From the NCBI GenBank assembly GCA_014885115.2, contig WKLE02001853.1, positions 2,074-16,089 of the forward strand: 14,016 nucleotides of DNA. Direction: 5' to 3'. The position numbers and the translations under genes were made by a program. This DNA comes from Asterionellopsis glacialis (Eukaryota > Bacillariophyta > Plagiogrammaphyceae > Rhaphoneidales > Asterionellopsidaceae). The notes below the pieces were generated by a model that was not told the DNA's origin, did not search any database, and saw only the letters and a list, made by a program, of their open reading frames with translations. Within the stretch, counting starts at the first letter, position 1. Each line of letters starts with the position of its first letter. Positions 1-8,382 of the stretch are shown here, in pieces.

Positions 1-1
1 T

Positions 2-505
2 GCATGCTCTCCGTTTGTCACAACAATTGTCAACAGTTCTGATATTATCCCACGAGCAAGCGTGGCTAACCTAAAGGTACTTCATGAGACTTTTTTTTAT
101 GTCTATAAGAAGCTCGAGGAAAAAGGCATGCACGCAAAAGATTTTAAATCAACACGAGCATTTTTCTCATGGCTCGGGAAAGACAAGAGCGAAGAATCGA
201 TCATGACATTCGAAGAGGCTCTCGATATGTTACAACGAAGTCAAGAGGCTGTGGACTTAAAAGACCGCGACCATTTACATATACCGGGACGTGTCTTGTT
301 TATGATGGAAAACGATAGTCCAATAACTGACAATGCAGAAAATGAAGGTGGAAAGGAGGACATTAAAAAGCCTGATACAGATTGCATTGTCACTGATGGA
401 GGGAACAAGTATTTGCGAACATTTATTTTTGACGAAAGAATGGTGGTAAACCATTTTGCTGCAGCTTATAATGAAAGTGTGAATTCTGTACTGAGTTCGC
501 TCTAA
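2..505 (+). CDS. Class 3 lipase (diacylglycerol lipase-like), C-terminal part
   Basis: The frame is open from the window edge to a TAA at 503-505, giving 167 residues. The GTG at 62 is not a start, because coding clearly continues upstream of it. The first residues read CSPFVTTIVNSSDIIPRAS, which fits the block around the catalytic Asp of class 3 lipases (D-I-V/I-P-R); here that is Asp14 of the fragment. A second family block, HIPGRVLF, lies near residues 94-101. The C-terminal FDERMVVNHFAAAY resembles the block that carries the catalytic His in this family, so His151 (codon 452-454) is the likely triad His. The nucleophile-Ser GxSxG part lies outside the window. The expected role is hydrolysis of an acyl ester of di- or triacylglycerol at a membrane. 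A charged linker at about residues 103-133 separates the last two blocks. It converges on the eIF4G gene with 137 bp between stops. The family call is fairly firm; the substrate is inferred. Confidence 0.8.
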   Translation, partial: ACSPFVTTIVNSSDIIPRASVANLKVLHETFFYVYKKLEEKGMHAKDFKSTRAFFSWLGKDKSEESIMTFEEALDMLQRSQEAVDLKDRDHLHIPGRVLFMMENDSPITDNAENEGGKEDIKKPDTDCIVTDGGNKYLRTFIFDERMVVNHFAAAYNESVNSVLSSL

Positions 506-642
506 AAAAATTTTTTTCCCCCTTCATTGGAGTCTCGTTTGCATAGCCTTGATGGACAACGTAAATAGATGGTCATAGTACGTAACAGTTTTTCCATTTA
601 TACGAATTATTATCGTCAAGTATTTGAGTTAGACAGAGCGTA

Positions 643-3464
643 TCATGCTGCAAGCAAGTCACGTGCTGTCGGATGTGCAGCCTTATCGTCACAAGTCATT
701 AGTTTTTCTACAACGTCCAAGTTGGGATCTGAAGCGTCCCCGCCAATTTTCTTCAAAACTTTGCAACCGAATTGTGCAGCTTTGCCGTCTGTACGGAAAT
801 ACTCCGGAGCTTCCAAAAGGAAGCTCAGAGAAATTGCATTGATCTTGATAAGTTCAGCAATGATCGTTGCTAAATGTGATCCAGCTAAAGGAGCATCGAT
901 TTCAATGTCTGCGAGGAACTCCAATGGATCATTGAAACCACCTGGAAGTGATTCTTTCTCTAACTTTCCTCCTTCGACGCATTTTGTGAGCACTGCCATT
1001 ACCTTTGATACTTCGGACTCCTTCATTTCCATTACCATCAGGGTGCTGCTTTCAACTACCTTTGCACCACGTTCAACAGACCCATCGTTACCCGCTCCAA
1101 TCAACTCTTCAATAGAAAGTACTGCATCATCGGTGTCACCCCCAACAAAGTATTCCTTGAAAATATTTTTGGCTTTGGTACCGCATTCGTCAGGACTAAG
1201 GTAAGTAATTTCTTTCTTTGCTGGTTCCGTCGTTTCTTTTGTCTCTTCCGACTTTTCGGCAATCCCAGTAAGACTTCCAGACGAAGAGGTTCTCTTCGAT
1301 TTCCTAAAGGAACCTGAACCTGAACCTGAACGCATGTCATATCCTTCTGATCGGCTTCGAATAAGGGTATTGGACGATGCACTGCGACCAATCTTCTTCA
1401 CTGTAGTGAAACCATCATCATCGACCTTGGGTTCTGCATTCTGTTTGTTCAATGTACGAATATCTGGTGCGCTCGATCGCCTTCCACCCATTGACTTCAA
1501 ATTATTCGCAGAAGAGCTACGCCGAGCACGTTTTTCTTCTTTTGCCACCTCTTTATGAATCTGCTCAATGGTCTTTGCTGTTTCTTCCTTACGTCGTTTG
1601 ACCCAACCTGCGGTTCAAAATGGAATAGACATTTGCATGTGAGCCGTCAACTTGCAATAAACATAAAGTGAGATACAAGACAAAATATAGCTACGTACCC
1701 TTGTCCCTCATTTCGATCAAATCTTGAAGCATAAATTTGACTCTGTTGCTTACATGAGGACCCTCCTCCTTGCGAACCCCGGCCATGATTTCCACTGTGT
1801 GCCAGCATTCGTCGAGTTTCTCAAATGATGATGTCTTTCCAGATTCTTTCAAAGCAACACTTTGTCGCTCCAAACTATCACCAATCGTACTCATGAGTTT
1901 TGTAAAGCATTCGACCTTTTCTTCATCAACATCTTCGTCCTCATCCTTATTTTCTTTTTTTTCTTCTTCTGTGACTTCGCCAGTCAATAGACTTTCGAGA
2001 CAAAACAACATAATATCAATCTTAATCATATCAAAGTGATATAGTTCTCCGATGAACCGCATGTGGCCTAAGTAATGCTTCTTTACAAGGTTGGCATGGT
2101 ATTCCTGTTCTTCCTTTTCTTCAACTCCTTCAATCGCCTTGGCAATTTTGTGTGCTGTGTCAATTTCGAATTCTTGCTGACACCTTGTCAACAAAAGTTT
2201 TTTAAACAACTTCTTCCTTTCTTTTGGAGTATTCTTTTTTTCAGGCAAGCCTTCAATATCCTCGAGTTGCATTTTGGCTAGTTTGTAACAAAGTTGTGCA
2301 TACATGGAAGAAAAGTGTGGTTCGCCCTGTGCCTTATTGACGATAAGACCAATGGCACCATTAAGGGAATCAACAGTTTTGGTAATTCCTGTTGCGATGA
2401 ATTCGTCACTAAGCTTGTCGAACTTGGTAAGTGAGAGCTTGTTCAGGATGAGGAGTGCCTTTTTGAGAATTTCTTCATTGGAATCTTCACTTGTTTCCTT
2501 GGCGTTGGGGTCAAAGACTTTAGCCTTCCACCTAGTTTCATCGTTGACTTCCAAAGGTTTGCAATCTTCGAGAGGGGGTGCAGTTTCAACAGGCTTTTTA
2601 CGAGGACGTTTTTCTGCAGATACATCACCCAAGACATTCGGTCCCTGGTGAGCTTCCTGAATTTCAGTGACCCTTGTTTCCGAGGTCCAAGCACAGTGAT
2701 CGGGAGGATCGAAGCCTTCTTCAGGAGCATCCAAAAATTGTAATCGTACAGCCATAAGATCAGATGCAATAATACGGCTAACAGCCTTTTGAGCATCAGT
2801 CTTTCCCTGTCCAGGAACACACAAATCTAGAAGAGGCATGGGAGGGTGATTACTTTCCTGTCGTCGGTTTCTATTCTGATTTCTGTTATCATTGTTTCGG
2901 TGTCCTCCTCCTCCACCACCACCGCCACCACGACGATTTCCTCCTCGATCGTTTCTGTTGTGATGGTGCCCTCCTCCATCTCTACCGTGTCTTCCTCCAC
3001 CTTGTCCTCCACGTCCACCACCTCTATTGTGTTGTTGATGATCCCGTCCAGACGATCTGGGACCACTACCGTGTACAGGAGCAGCAGGTGCAGGGGGTGG
3101 TGCTGCACGGACAGCATCCAAAGGTTTGGAACCCCACGCTCCAGCAGGTTTTGCAGAAGCTGGTGCAGGTGGTTTGGCTGCTGCAGCAGCTGGTTTGGCT
3201 GGTTTTGCAGGTTTTGCGGCACCTCCAGCGGCCTTGCTCTACAGAGGGTGCAATCCAGAAGAACAAAACGGGCAAAAGCGAAAAGAAAAACAGAGAAAGC
3301 AATCGAATCGACATCCATGTGAGAAAGTACTTGCGGAATATCTTAATCCAGAAATCTTGTACGTCGTTCATAGGAAAAAGTTCAAAAACAAAAAAACTTA
3401 CAGCTGGAGAAGTTTGACCAGGAACAAATGCCTTCGAAGCTGGGTTTAACTTTTTTCCAGTCAT
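643..3464 (-). CDS. EIF4G: Translation initiation factor eIF4G-like (MIF4G + MA3)
   Basis: Three exons, read on the minus strand: 3464-3402, 3238-1699 and 1607-643. The introns are 3239-3401 (GTAAGT...GTAG, 163 nt) and 1608-1698 (GTACGT...GCAG, 91 nt). The product is 855 residues. The start MTGKKLNPASKAFVPGQ has A at -3. Splicing restores DKGWVKRRKEE, the usual end of a MIF4G domain, which supports intron 2. Residues 22-60 are Ala/Lys/Pro-rich and about 85-150 are RGG/Asn-rich. Residues about 276-535 are the MIF4G HEAT domain, with LNKLSLTKFDKL and YAQLCYKLAKM. Residues 556-665 are Ser/Arg-rich and about 672-853 form an MA3-like helical domain (LSPDECGTKAKNIFKEYF). eIF4G scaffolds eIF4A, mRNA and eIF3 in the cytoplasm. 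Domain order and length resemble plant eIFiso4G more than long animal eIF4G. No canonical Y-x4-L-hydrophobic eIF4E-binding motif is visible before MIF4G. The gene is divergent from eL42. Confidence 0.88.
2852..3049 (-). repeat. RGG/Gly-His-Asn low-complexity coding repeat in eIF4G
   Basis: Within exon 2 of the eIF4G-like gene the minus strand encodes a run of Gly, Arg, His and Asn with many RGG/RGGG steps. It includes nine consecutive glycines near protein residue 128. Such tracts usually bind RNA and can be arginine-methylated. The repetitive codons also keep several other frames open on both strands, which creates misleading ORFs here. Confidence 0.75.
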
Positions 3465-3695
3465 TTTTTCCGGCGATGACAGGTTGACTTTACGATGTGT
3501 CGATTAAAAAGAAGTTCACTTGGTTTACGATGTTGTTGTTGATGTTGGTCGTGCTGGGATAGTTGATGAAGGTACGGTTCGAGCAGTTGCAGGAAAGGTG
3601 TCGTATCGTCTTGTTCTGTCCTTTCATCCCCCAGAATAGAGCAAATACGTTGCTTGCACGTGTTTGTTGCCTTGTCGTCGTACGACACTCACAGT

Positions 3696-3758
3696 TACCG
3701 TACATTTTTTCTTTTCACTCTCTTGGTTGGTGTGATGGACTAAAAATTCTGTACGGTA
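3696..3758. repeat. 9-bp inverted repeat TACCGTACA/TGTACGGTA
   Basis: The arms at 3696-3704 and 3750-3758 are exact reverse complements with a 45-nt spacer. Just inside each arm is a T-run (left) or an A-run (right), so the similarity extends imperfectly inwards. It lies between the eIF4G and eL42 starts. Its role is unknown; it could be a mobile-element remnant or a paired protein-binding site. Confidence 0.55.
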
Positions 3759-3761
3759 TCG

Positions 3762-3828
3762 TCTCTACTCTAGAGGGACTCCAGGACGTAGAATTTATCT
3801 CTATGGAGGACCCTTGTCCTAGTAGAGA
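3762..3828. repeat. Imperfect 67-bp hairpin, arms TCTCTACT/AGTAGAGA
   Basis: The outer arms at 3762-3769 and 3821-3828 are perfect 8-bp reverse complements. Pairing continues imperfectly inwards (agggactcc against ggaggaccct). It contains the strings tctagaggga and gtcctagta, which recur in similar form near 11500-11545 on the opposite strand. A dispersed short element is possible. Confidence 0.5.
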
Positions 3829-4095
3829 TAGTTTCTATATGGTATGTGGATGGGGCGAGACGTGCAGGACAATCGGGGGGGCGGGGAGAGCGGGATTCTT
3901 CTTCTTGCTTACTTCGACTTGAGTCTTCGTAGATCTCAGTACTACTTATACGTCATTTGACAATCAGTAGGTATATTTTACGTGGACCTGAACGCATCAG
4001 GTACTGAGTCTAACAGGTTCGCTCAACTCTCAACCTCTCTCTCCAACTTACACCGAGAAATACACCCTCCGTTTCCCGTCGTCAACTCCTCCACC

Positions 4096-4410
4096 ATGGT
4101 GAACGTCCCAAAAGAACGCAAGACCTACTGTGCCGGTGTCAAATGCCGTAAGCACCAAGTCCACAAAGTTACTCAGTACAAGGCCGGAAAAGCATCGAAC
4201 TTCGCTCAAGGAAAGCGCCGATACGACTCCAAGCAAATGGGATTTGGTGGACAAACCAAGCCCGTGTTCCACAAAAAGGCCAAGACCACCCGTAAGGTTG
4301 TTCTTCGTCTGGAATGTAAGAAATGTAAGACCAAGAAGCAGCTTTGTATCAAGCGTACCAAGCATTTCGAACTTGGTGCCAAGAAGGCAGAATCTGGTCA
4401 CCAGTACTAA
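4096..4410 (+). CDS. RPL36A: 60S ribosomal protein eL42 (L36a/L44)
   Basis: A single exon of 104 residues, close to the usual 105-106. The ATG at 4096 sits in a strong context (ccaccATGg) and begins [12 protein letters not shown], the conserved eL42 start; the frame is open upstream but has no better start. Four cysteines at 12, 17, 74 and 77 form the zinc site. [19 protein letters not shown] and [17 protein letters not shown] are near-invariant in the family. This protein lies at the ribosomal E site, where the 3' end of deacylated tRNA binds. Position 56 is Pro, the residue associated in yeasts with cycloheximide sensitivity; Gln there gives resistance. Lys40 and Lys55, methylated in yeast, are present. 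The gene is divergent from eIF4G and convergent with the nucleoredoxin-like gene. The identification is secure. Confidence 0.97.
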   Translation: MVNVPKERKTYCAGVKCRKHQVHKVTQYKAGKASNFAQGKRRYDSKQMGFGGQTKPVFHKKAKTTRKVVLRLECKKCKTKKQLCIKRTKHFELGAKKAESGHQY

Positions 4411-4894
4411 GCAAAGGAATATTATACAAACAAACAAAGGGTTCGGGTTATTGGTTGCTTGTTAGCTGGCAAGCAGTACCGACACGGAAAAAAAATAAAA
4501 AAATCATAAAAACAACAATACTCTGCAGTTTGGTTGGACTATTGGGAAGTTTCGGTATTACAATTGTGGGCGTTTCGCTAATTTTGGTTGGGATGTTCAT
4601 AATGGAAGTTCGTTAGGTTTCAGTAGAAACGGAAAATTAGAACAATTCATCTGTTTGGTATACATCATACATATATTACTATGTTTACTCTGCAATTTTG
4701 TATTACGTGTTCTTTGCCTTTTGTTTTTTGACTTTTTCCAGACGAAAATGAGCGAATGTGTAGGACGTCGTTGAGGGTATGCAGTATCATGTAAGGAAAA
4801 AGTAGACGGACGATTCTTTACTTTGTTCGTGTTGGATTTCAATTTTCATTTGTGTTTTAAAATAGGACAATGGCCACCGGCACTTGATTAGTTC
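4411..4894. other. Convergent 3' intergenic region
   Basis: These 484 bp lie between the stop codons of eL42 and the minus-strand nucleoredoxin-like gene, so both 3' ends fall here. An A-rich stretch at about 4489-4520 (ggaaaaaaaataaaaaaatc) could serve 3'-end formation of eL42. ORFs present on both strands show no family features. I see no RNA gene or repeat. Confidence 0.4.
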
Positions 4895-5697
4895 CTATGA
4901 AATTATGCAGCTTGTTGCTGTTGCTGCAACTGTTTGCATGGTTGATAACCCACTAGAACCATTTCTCCATTCTTGCACCAACTCATTCATTGATGATGAT
5001 TCAGTGAGGGATTCAATAGCAGCCAATCCATGCTTTGTCACACATCTTCCAGTTGAACTATTCACTACAATTATGGTTGGTACTTGGGATACGGAGAGTA
5101 GCCTTTAAGTTTTGTGAAATGGTGTAGGGGGAAAAAAGGCATGAGTCAGAGATTGAGACGGTCCCATCAGCAGATTTTGCAAAACGTTTGAAAATGGTGT
5201 TACGAGATATATGTAACAAAAGCTTACTGAATGATTGCACTCCTGTTTCTGTGATCTAATGGTAAACACCAAAAGCCACTTCCCCTGAAAAATAGTTCTA
5301 ATTGATAGCTACTATTAGGTACACAAATACATTCCATACAAGAACTAGCAGACTTATTAAAATCACTACAATCTGTTTGATTGCAATTATAAACAAAGTT
5401 AGCTACTAATTTTCGTAAACGAATGGAATTTATATTTGAAGCATCTGCAAAGAAAAATAAAGTAAATTCTGAATGATCAGGAATAAATTCTTGGATGGTG
5501 TTGGTTGTTAGAGCTTTGACTCCAGATAATACCTCTTCAACATCTCCAGTGGCTTTCGGTTTCGAGCGTTTTTTATGACGTCTAAGAACTAAATTTGTTT
5601 GTTCCAAGATAGCCTCGTCCCTATGAAAATGCGGAATTGGATCATCGATCATGGAAAAAATGCCACGCCTTCTTGTAGATTTAGTTTCATGGGACAT
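4895..5697 (-). CDS. Nucleoredoxin/tryparedoxin-like protein without catalytic cysteines
   Basis: Two exons on the minus strand: 5697-5228 and 5102-4895. The intron at 5103-5227 (GTAAGC...TTAAAG, 125 nt) joins RNRSAIIQ to LLSVSQVPTIIVVNSSTG; together these match the second half of a thioredoxin fold, including the cis-Pro segment (VPT). The product from the first in-frame ATG is 225 residues. The pattern is that of nucleoredoxin: LFFFADAS (residues 80-87, usually followed by WCPPC), then ECICVPNSS, FWCLPLDHRNR, QVPTIIVVN and the TG turn. Where the WCxxC site should be, the sequence reads ASNINSI, so both redox cysteines are missing and dithiol chemistry is not expected. The start is uncertain: the frame stays open to 5898 without another ATG (an in-frame TGA lies at 5899-5901), so an upstream exon is possible. 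The fold call is inferred from motif order. Confidence 0.68.
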
Positions 5698-6755
5698 CTT
5701 GCCCTGATCTTGTCCAGGGTTTCGAATGTGTGGCAGGAGGAAATGACGATCAACGTCGAAAGTTCCAGTAACCGTGAGCACCTGGATTTTTGTTGTCTTT
5801 CCGGAAAAATCTGGCAGACAGATTCCGCCCGGTTGCACTGGTGATGATTTTCGAGTGCACGTACGCAAGGCGTGTTGATGTTGGCGATGATCTTCCGGTC
5901 AGTAGGAATTGAAAAATGATAGGGAGTGGATATAAAAAATTCTGACAAAATCTAGTAAATAACAGTAATGAAGGCAAAATATTATATTTTTACAGTGTAT
6001 GATATAAATAATGTTTAATGCCACTGAATGCTATTTAATTAAAGTGTTTTTGAATATTGGGTGCCTTAAAATGAAGGTCTTGTGGGGTTGATAGTTGTCA
6101 TTGGGAGCAGCCAAAAAAAGGAAAAATATTGTTTTATTTTCTTCCTCATCAAAAATATCTTTTTTCTTAAAACTAAGTTTACATACTATATTTCTCTAGT
6201 TTCAATGTATCATCAAGATGATATATTTTGTTTTCTCAATAGCAAACATCAAACTGTGACTATACCTACTACCAGCAGACTTTTACACTTGATGCCCATC
6301 TTTTTCATGAAGGACACGAATATGATGATGATGGTGTCCTCATCATAAAGATATTGGACTTCTTAGATCTCAGACAAATTTAATAAATAAAGTAATGAAA
6401 AGAATCTCTGAATATACCATAAAAACCCCATTCACATTTCTTTGCCCCAAGAGATCCCAAATTGGAAGTAAAATATGCAGAAGTTAAAAGAAAGAGAAAT
6501 GTTGGAAATAAAAAAGAAGAACCAGTTAGTACCAGTTACCCGGTACCGCATAACGGTAGGACTACTAGTACCTGGGTACCGGTACCCATAGGTAGGTCAT
6601 ACATTGTAACAGGTACCTGGTAAGTCCTGTACCTGGTAAGTACCAGGTAGGAGCAAGGGTACGGATATTCTACGGATGGGCTTCGCATTCTGTTGACATC
6701 ACTGAAAATCGATTTGCAAGAACGAGAACGCAAACACTGAAATCAGACTCTCCTG
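5698..6755. other. Intergenic region between two divergent genes, AT-rich
   Basis: This stretch lies upstream of the nucleoredoxin-like gene (-) and the Mpv17-like gene (+). Positions 5698-5898 remain open in the nucleoredoxin frame and may be its 5' coding part or leader. The minus-strand string TACTGAC near 5898-5904 resembles a branch point, so a spliced upstream exon cannot be excluded. About 5940-6500 is very AT-rich with no credible gene. A small hairpin (TATCATC AA GATGATA) lies at 6208-6223. The right part holds the GTACC-rich cluster described separately. Confidence 0.4.
6528..6660. repeat. GTACC-rich palindromic repeat cluster 1
   Basis: Three exact copies of TACCTGGTA or its complement lie at 6614-6622, 6630-6638 and 6641-6649. 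The last two form a perfect 20-bp inverted repeat with a 2-nt centre (6630-6649). Related strings (agtaccagttacc, ggtaccg, cctgggtaccggtaccc) fill the left part. The same 9-mer recurs near 10713 and seven times in 11036-11314. Confidence 0.8.
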
Positions 6756-6950
6756 ATGATAGATGATTCACCTGCACAAACACAAAACGCTATTAGAGCA
6801 GTATCAACTATTGAAGAGGACTGTGCTTTCGAGAAATCGTCGACACCTATAACATTACAAGAATATCATGCTTGCAAAGGAGAAAGCTGCTTCAAGAGGT
6901 TACGATTGTTTGGAGGTCCCGCAAGAAACTGTCATAGTAGAAGTATTTGA
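6756..6950 (+). other. Overlapping upstream ORF, or frameshifted 5' end of the Mpv17-like gene
   Basis: A 64-codon ORF starts at an ATG after an in-frame TGA (6738-6740) and overlaps the start of the Mpv17-like gene in another frame. Its codons 19-28 (EEDCAFEKSS plus T) match the repeat in that protein's N-terminal extension (KEDTFSGESST) with the same codon spacing. So this stretch was probably coding in this frame. Either a frameshift separates it from the main frame near 6850-6890, or it acts as an upstream ORF. The ATG context is weaker (C at -3) than that of 6868 (A at -3). Confidence 0.4.
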
Positions 6951-8022
6951 TCACTCCGACATGGTCTCCTTAATTGTGAAAGGCGACCCGTATTCTGAAG
7001 AATCATCGCCTCACGCCGAAAAGATTGATAGTAAAATTTTTGCATGCGACGACTATGCTAGCGGGTCCTTGTTTGTGAAAGAGGACACGTTTTCCGGAGA
7101 ATCGTCAACAACTGTCACCAAAGCTGGCGGGAAAATCCTCATGTGTGAAGATCTCAAGAGCGGGCTGCAATCATGCGAATCGCACGAAGCCTTGCTTGTA
7201 AATGACAAACCATCTATCACTGTTGGATCAACTTCTACAACCTCAACTTATGGGAGTATTGAGTCCGTTTTATGTTATGACGAGGATAAAATTGTAAATG
7301 CCTCTCAAGAGCACTCCACGCACATTCTTACTAGAATATTTAGTGAATACATCGACGTCTTAGATACCTATCCGCTACCTACAACAATCTTGACTGGCGC
7401 TGTCCTTGCTTCACTTGGTGATGCCATTGCCCAATATTGCAAAGAGGATCAATATAGTTTCAAACGAGGCGTTTCTTTTGCTTTGTTTGATTCCTCGTAT
7501 AGAGGATTACAACACTTCATGTTCCCAAAAATTGTTGAGAGGTTTTCTGGAAAATATCTGCTGGTACCTTTTCTGTCATTTTCCTTATTGCCCGTGATAA
7601 GTGAAACTACAATTCATTATTTTGCTGCCATGGAACAATCGCTCGTTAACCAAGTTCTGATCGTCCCAAGTATTTACTTTCCTGCATTTTTTGCGTTGAC
7701 AGGCGCCGTGCAGGGTCTCACGATTCAAGGATCTATTAGAAGAGCTAAAGAAAACTACATTCCCATCACACTTCGCACATGGTTATTTTGGATTCCAGCG
7801 CAATTCGTTCAATTCTGTTTTATTCCAGAAAATTTGCAAGTTCCTTTCTTATGCCTGTACAATTTGTTCTGGACAATAATCCTTTCACTTCTAGCGGGGT
7901 CCATAGAAAAGTATGCTATAACAGACAAACACTATTGCACGACGGGAATAGAAGACAACTGCACAACGCTCACCATCCAATTGGCTCAACAACTAATGTT
8001 GAATCTTTTTGAAACTCGATGA
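6868..8022 (+). CDS. Mpv17/PMP22-family membrane protein with N-terminal extension
   Basis: A single exon of 384 residues. The ATG at 6868 is the first in frame after a TAA at about 6850. Residues 160-345 are the Mpv17/PMP22 domain. The entry block YPLPTTILTGAVLASLGDAIAQ-like occupies about 168-189. NQVLIVPSIYFPAF is at 261-274, with Asn where Asp-Gln is usual. The signature TWLFWIPAQFVQFCFIP is at 304-320, and FWTIILSLLAG is at 334-344. About four hydrophobic segments are visible. Family members sit in mitochondrial inner or peroxisomal membranes and are linked to pore activity and mtDNA or metabolite balance; the substrate is unknown. Residues 1-150 are acidic, Ser-rich and outside the family, with two 33-residue repeats. 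A 40-60 residue N terminus is more usual. The usual GP-x-x-H-x-W-Y block is changed to SYRGLQHFMFPKI. The gene converges on the minus-strand CLC gene. Confidence 0.85.
   Translation: MLAKEKAASRGYDCLEVPQETVIVEVFDHSDMVSLIVKGDPYSEESSPHAEKIDSKIFACDDYASGSLFVKEDTFSGESSTTVTKAGGKILMCEDLKSGLQSCESHEALLVNDKPSITVGSTSTTSTYGSIESVLCYDEDKIVNASQEHSTHILTRIFSEYIDVLDTYPLPTTILTGAVLASLGDAIAQYCKEDQYSFKRGVSFALFDSSYRGLQHFMFPKIVERFSGKYLLVPFLSFSLLPVISETTIHYFAAMEQSLVNQVLIVPSIYFPAFFALTGAVQGLTIQGSIRRAKENYIPITLRTWLFWIPAQFVQFCFIPENLQVPFLCLYNLFWTIILSLLAGSIEKYAITDKHYCTTGIEDNCTTLTIQLAQQLMLNLFETR
6976..7173 (+). repeat. Two tandem 99-nt coding repeats in the Mpv17-like N terminus
   Basis: Units 6976-7074 and 7075-7173 each encode 33 residues with the shared pattern V-K-x-D-x-(Y/F)-S-x-E-S-S-x9-K-I-x-x-C-(D/E)-D-x-x-S-G. 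They are diverged but aligned without gaps. A third, more diverged homologous stretch begins at 6810 in another frame. Confidence 0.65.
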
Positions 8023-8382
8023 TATTAGTGGGTTGATAAACCAGGCCCTCAAAAAGAAGGAATCATGCATTGCATAGCATCCTTTTGCTGTGGCCGTGGC
8101 CGAAAGACGAATAATTACTTCTCTGTCATGTACTCTAGCGTAGAGTTAGTATGATAATTTAATATTAGGCAAAAATTAGACTCTCCACGTGTACATCATT
8201 TTAAAATATTTCAAACATGACTTTTTTTAAAAAAACTAACGGTGCTGTTTGCCACAGCATCTGAGAATACACACTTAACATAGAAACAGATCTGAATCCA
8301 AGATGCAGATGAGTGAGAAAGGTTTACACCGAAATAGGGGACCATTTTAAGATTTTTTTCGTAACTTCCCCCCGAAGAAATC
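8023..8382. other. Convergent 3' intergenic region
   Basis: These 360 bp separate the stops of the Mpv17-like gene (+) and the CLC-A gene (-). There is an A/T palindromic run at about 8223-8236 (tttttttaaaaaaa) and otherwise AT-rich sequence. I see no gene or RNA. Confidence 0.4.

Larger units (their letters stand above)
3465..4095. promoter_or_regulatory. Divergent intergenic region between eIF4G and eL42
   Basis: These 631 bp separate the start codons of two divergently read translation genes, so they should hold both promoters. The part next to eL42 (about 4020-4094) is rich in C and T (ctctcaacctctctctcc) and ends in a good initiation context, ccaccATGg. A pyrimidine-rich leader is common on ribosomal protein genes, but a transcription start cannot be placed from sequence alone. 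Two inverted repeats lie in the middle (3696-3758 and 3762-3828). I see no convincing gene; the ORFs crossing the region lack family features. Confidence 0.5.

Noticed and set aside
62..505. Independent 147-residue protein starting at GTG 62
   Set aside because: The same frame is open to the window edge and upstream residues carry the class 3 lipase Asp block, so this is an internal codon.
569..1204. 211-codon plus-strand ORF
   Set aside because: It lies antisense to exon 3 of the eIF4G-like gene, whose MA3 domain and splice junctions fix the true strand; its residues show only reversed low-complexity composition.
2827..3464. Several long overlapping ORFs on both strands (Ser/Thr-rich, Gln/Leu-rich, Cys-rich)
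   Set aside because: They are by-products of the repetitive RGG and Ala/Lys/Pro codons of eIF4G exons 1-2; none has a family signature.
3982..4095. N-terminal extension of eL42 from an upstream non-ATG codon
   Set aside because: The conserved family start MVNVPK and the ccaccATGg context fix the start at 4096.
4443..4616. Hydrophobic small ORF (ILCSLVGLLGSFGITIVGV)
   Set aside because: It lies in the AT-rich 3' region of eL42 and is frame-continuous with an antisense-like shadow; there is no start context and no family match.
6082..6348. 88-codon ORF in the AT-rich gap
   Set aside because: Composition is Phe/Lys/Ile-rich as expected from random AT-rich DNA; no motif or start context.
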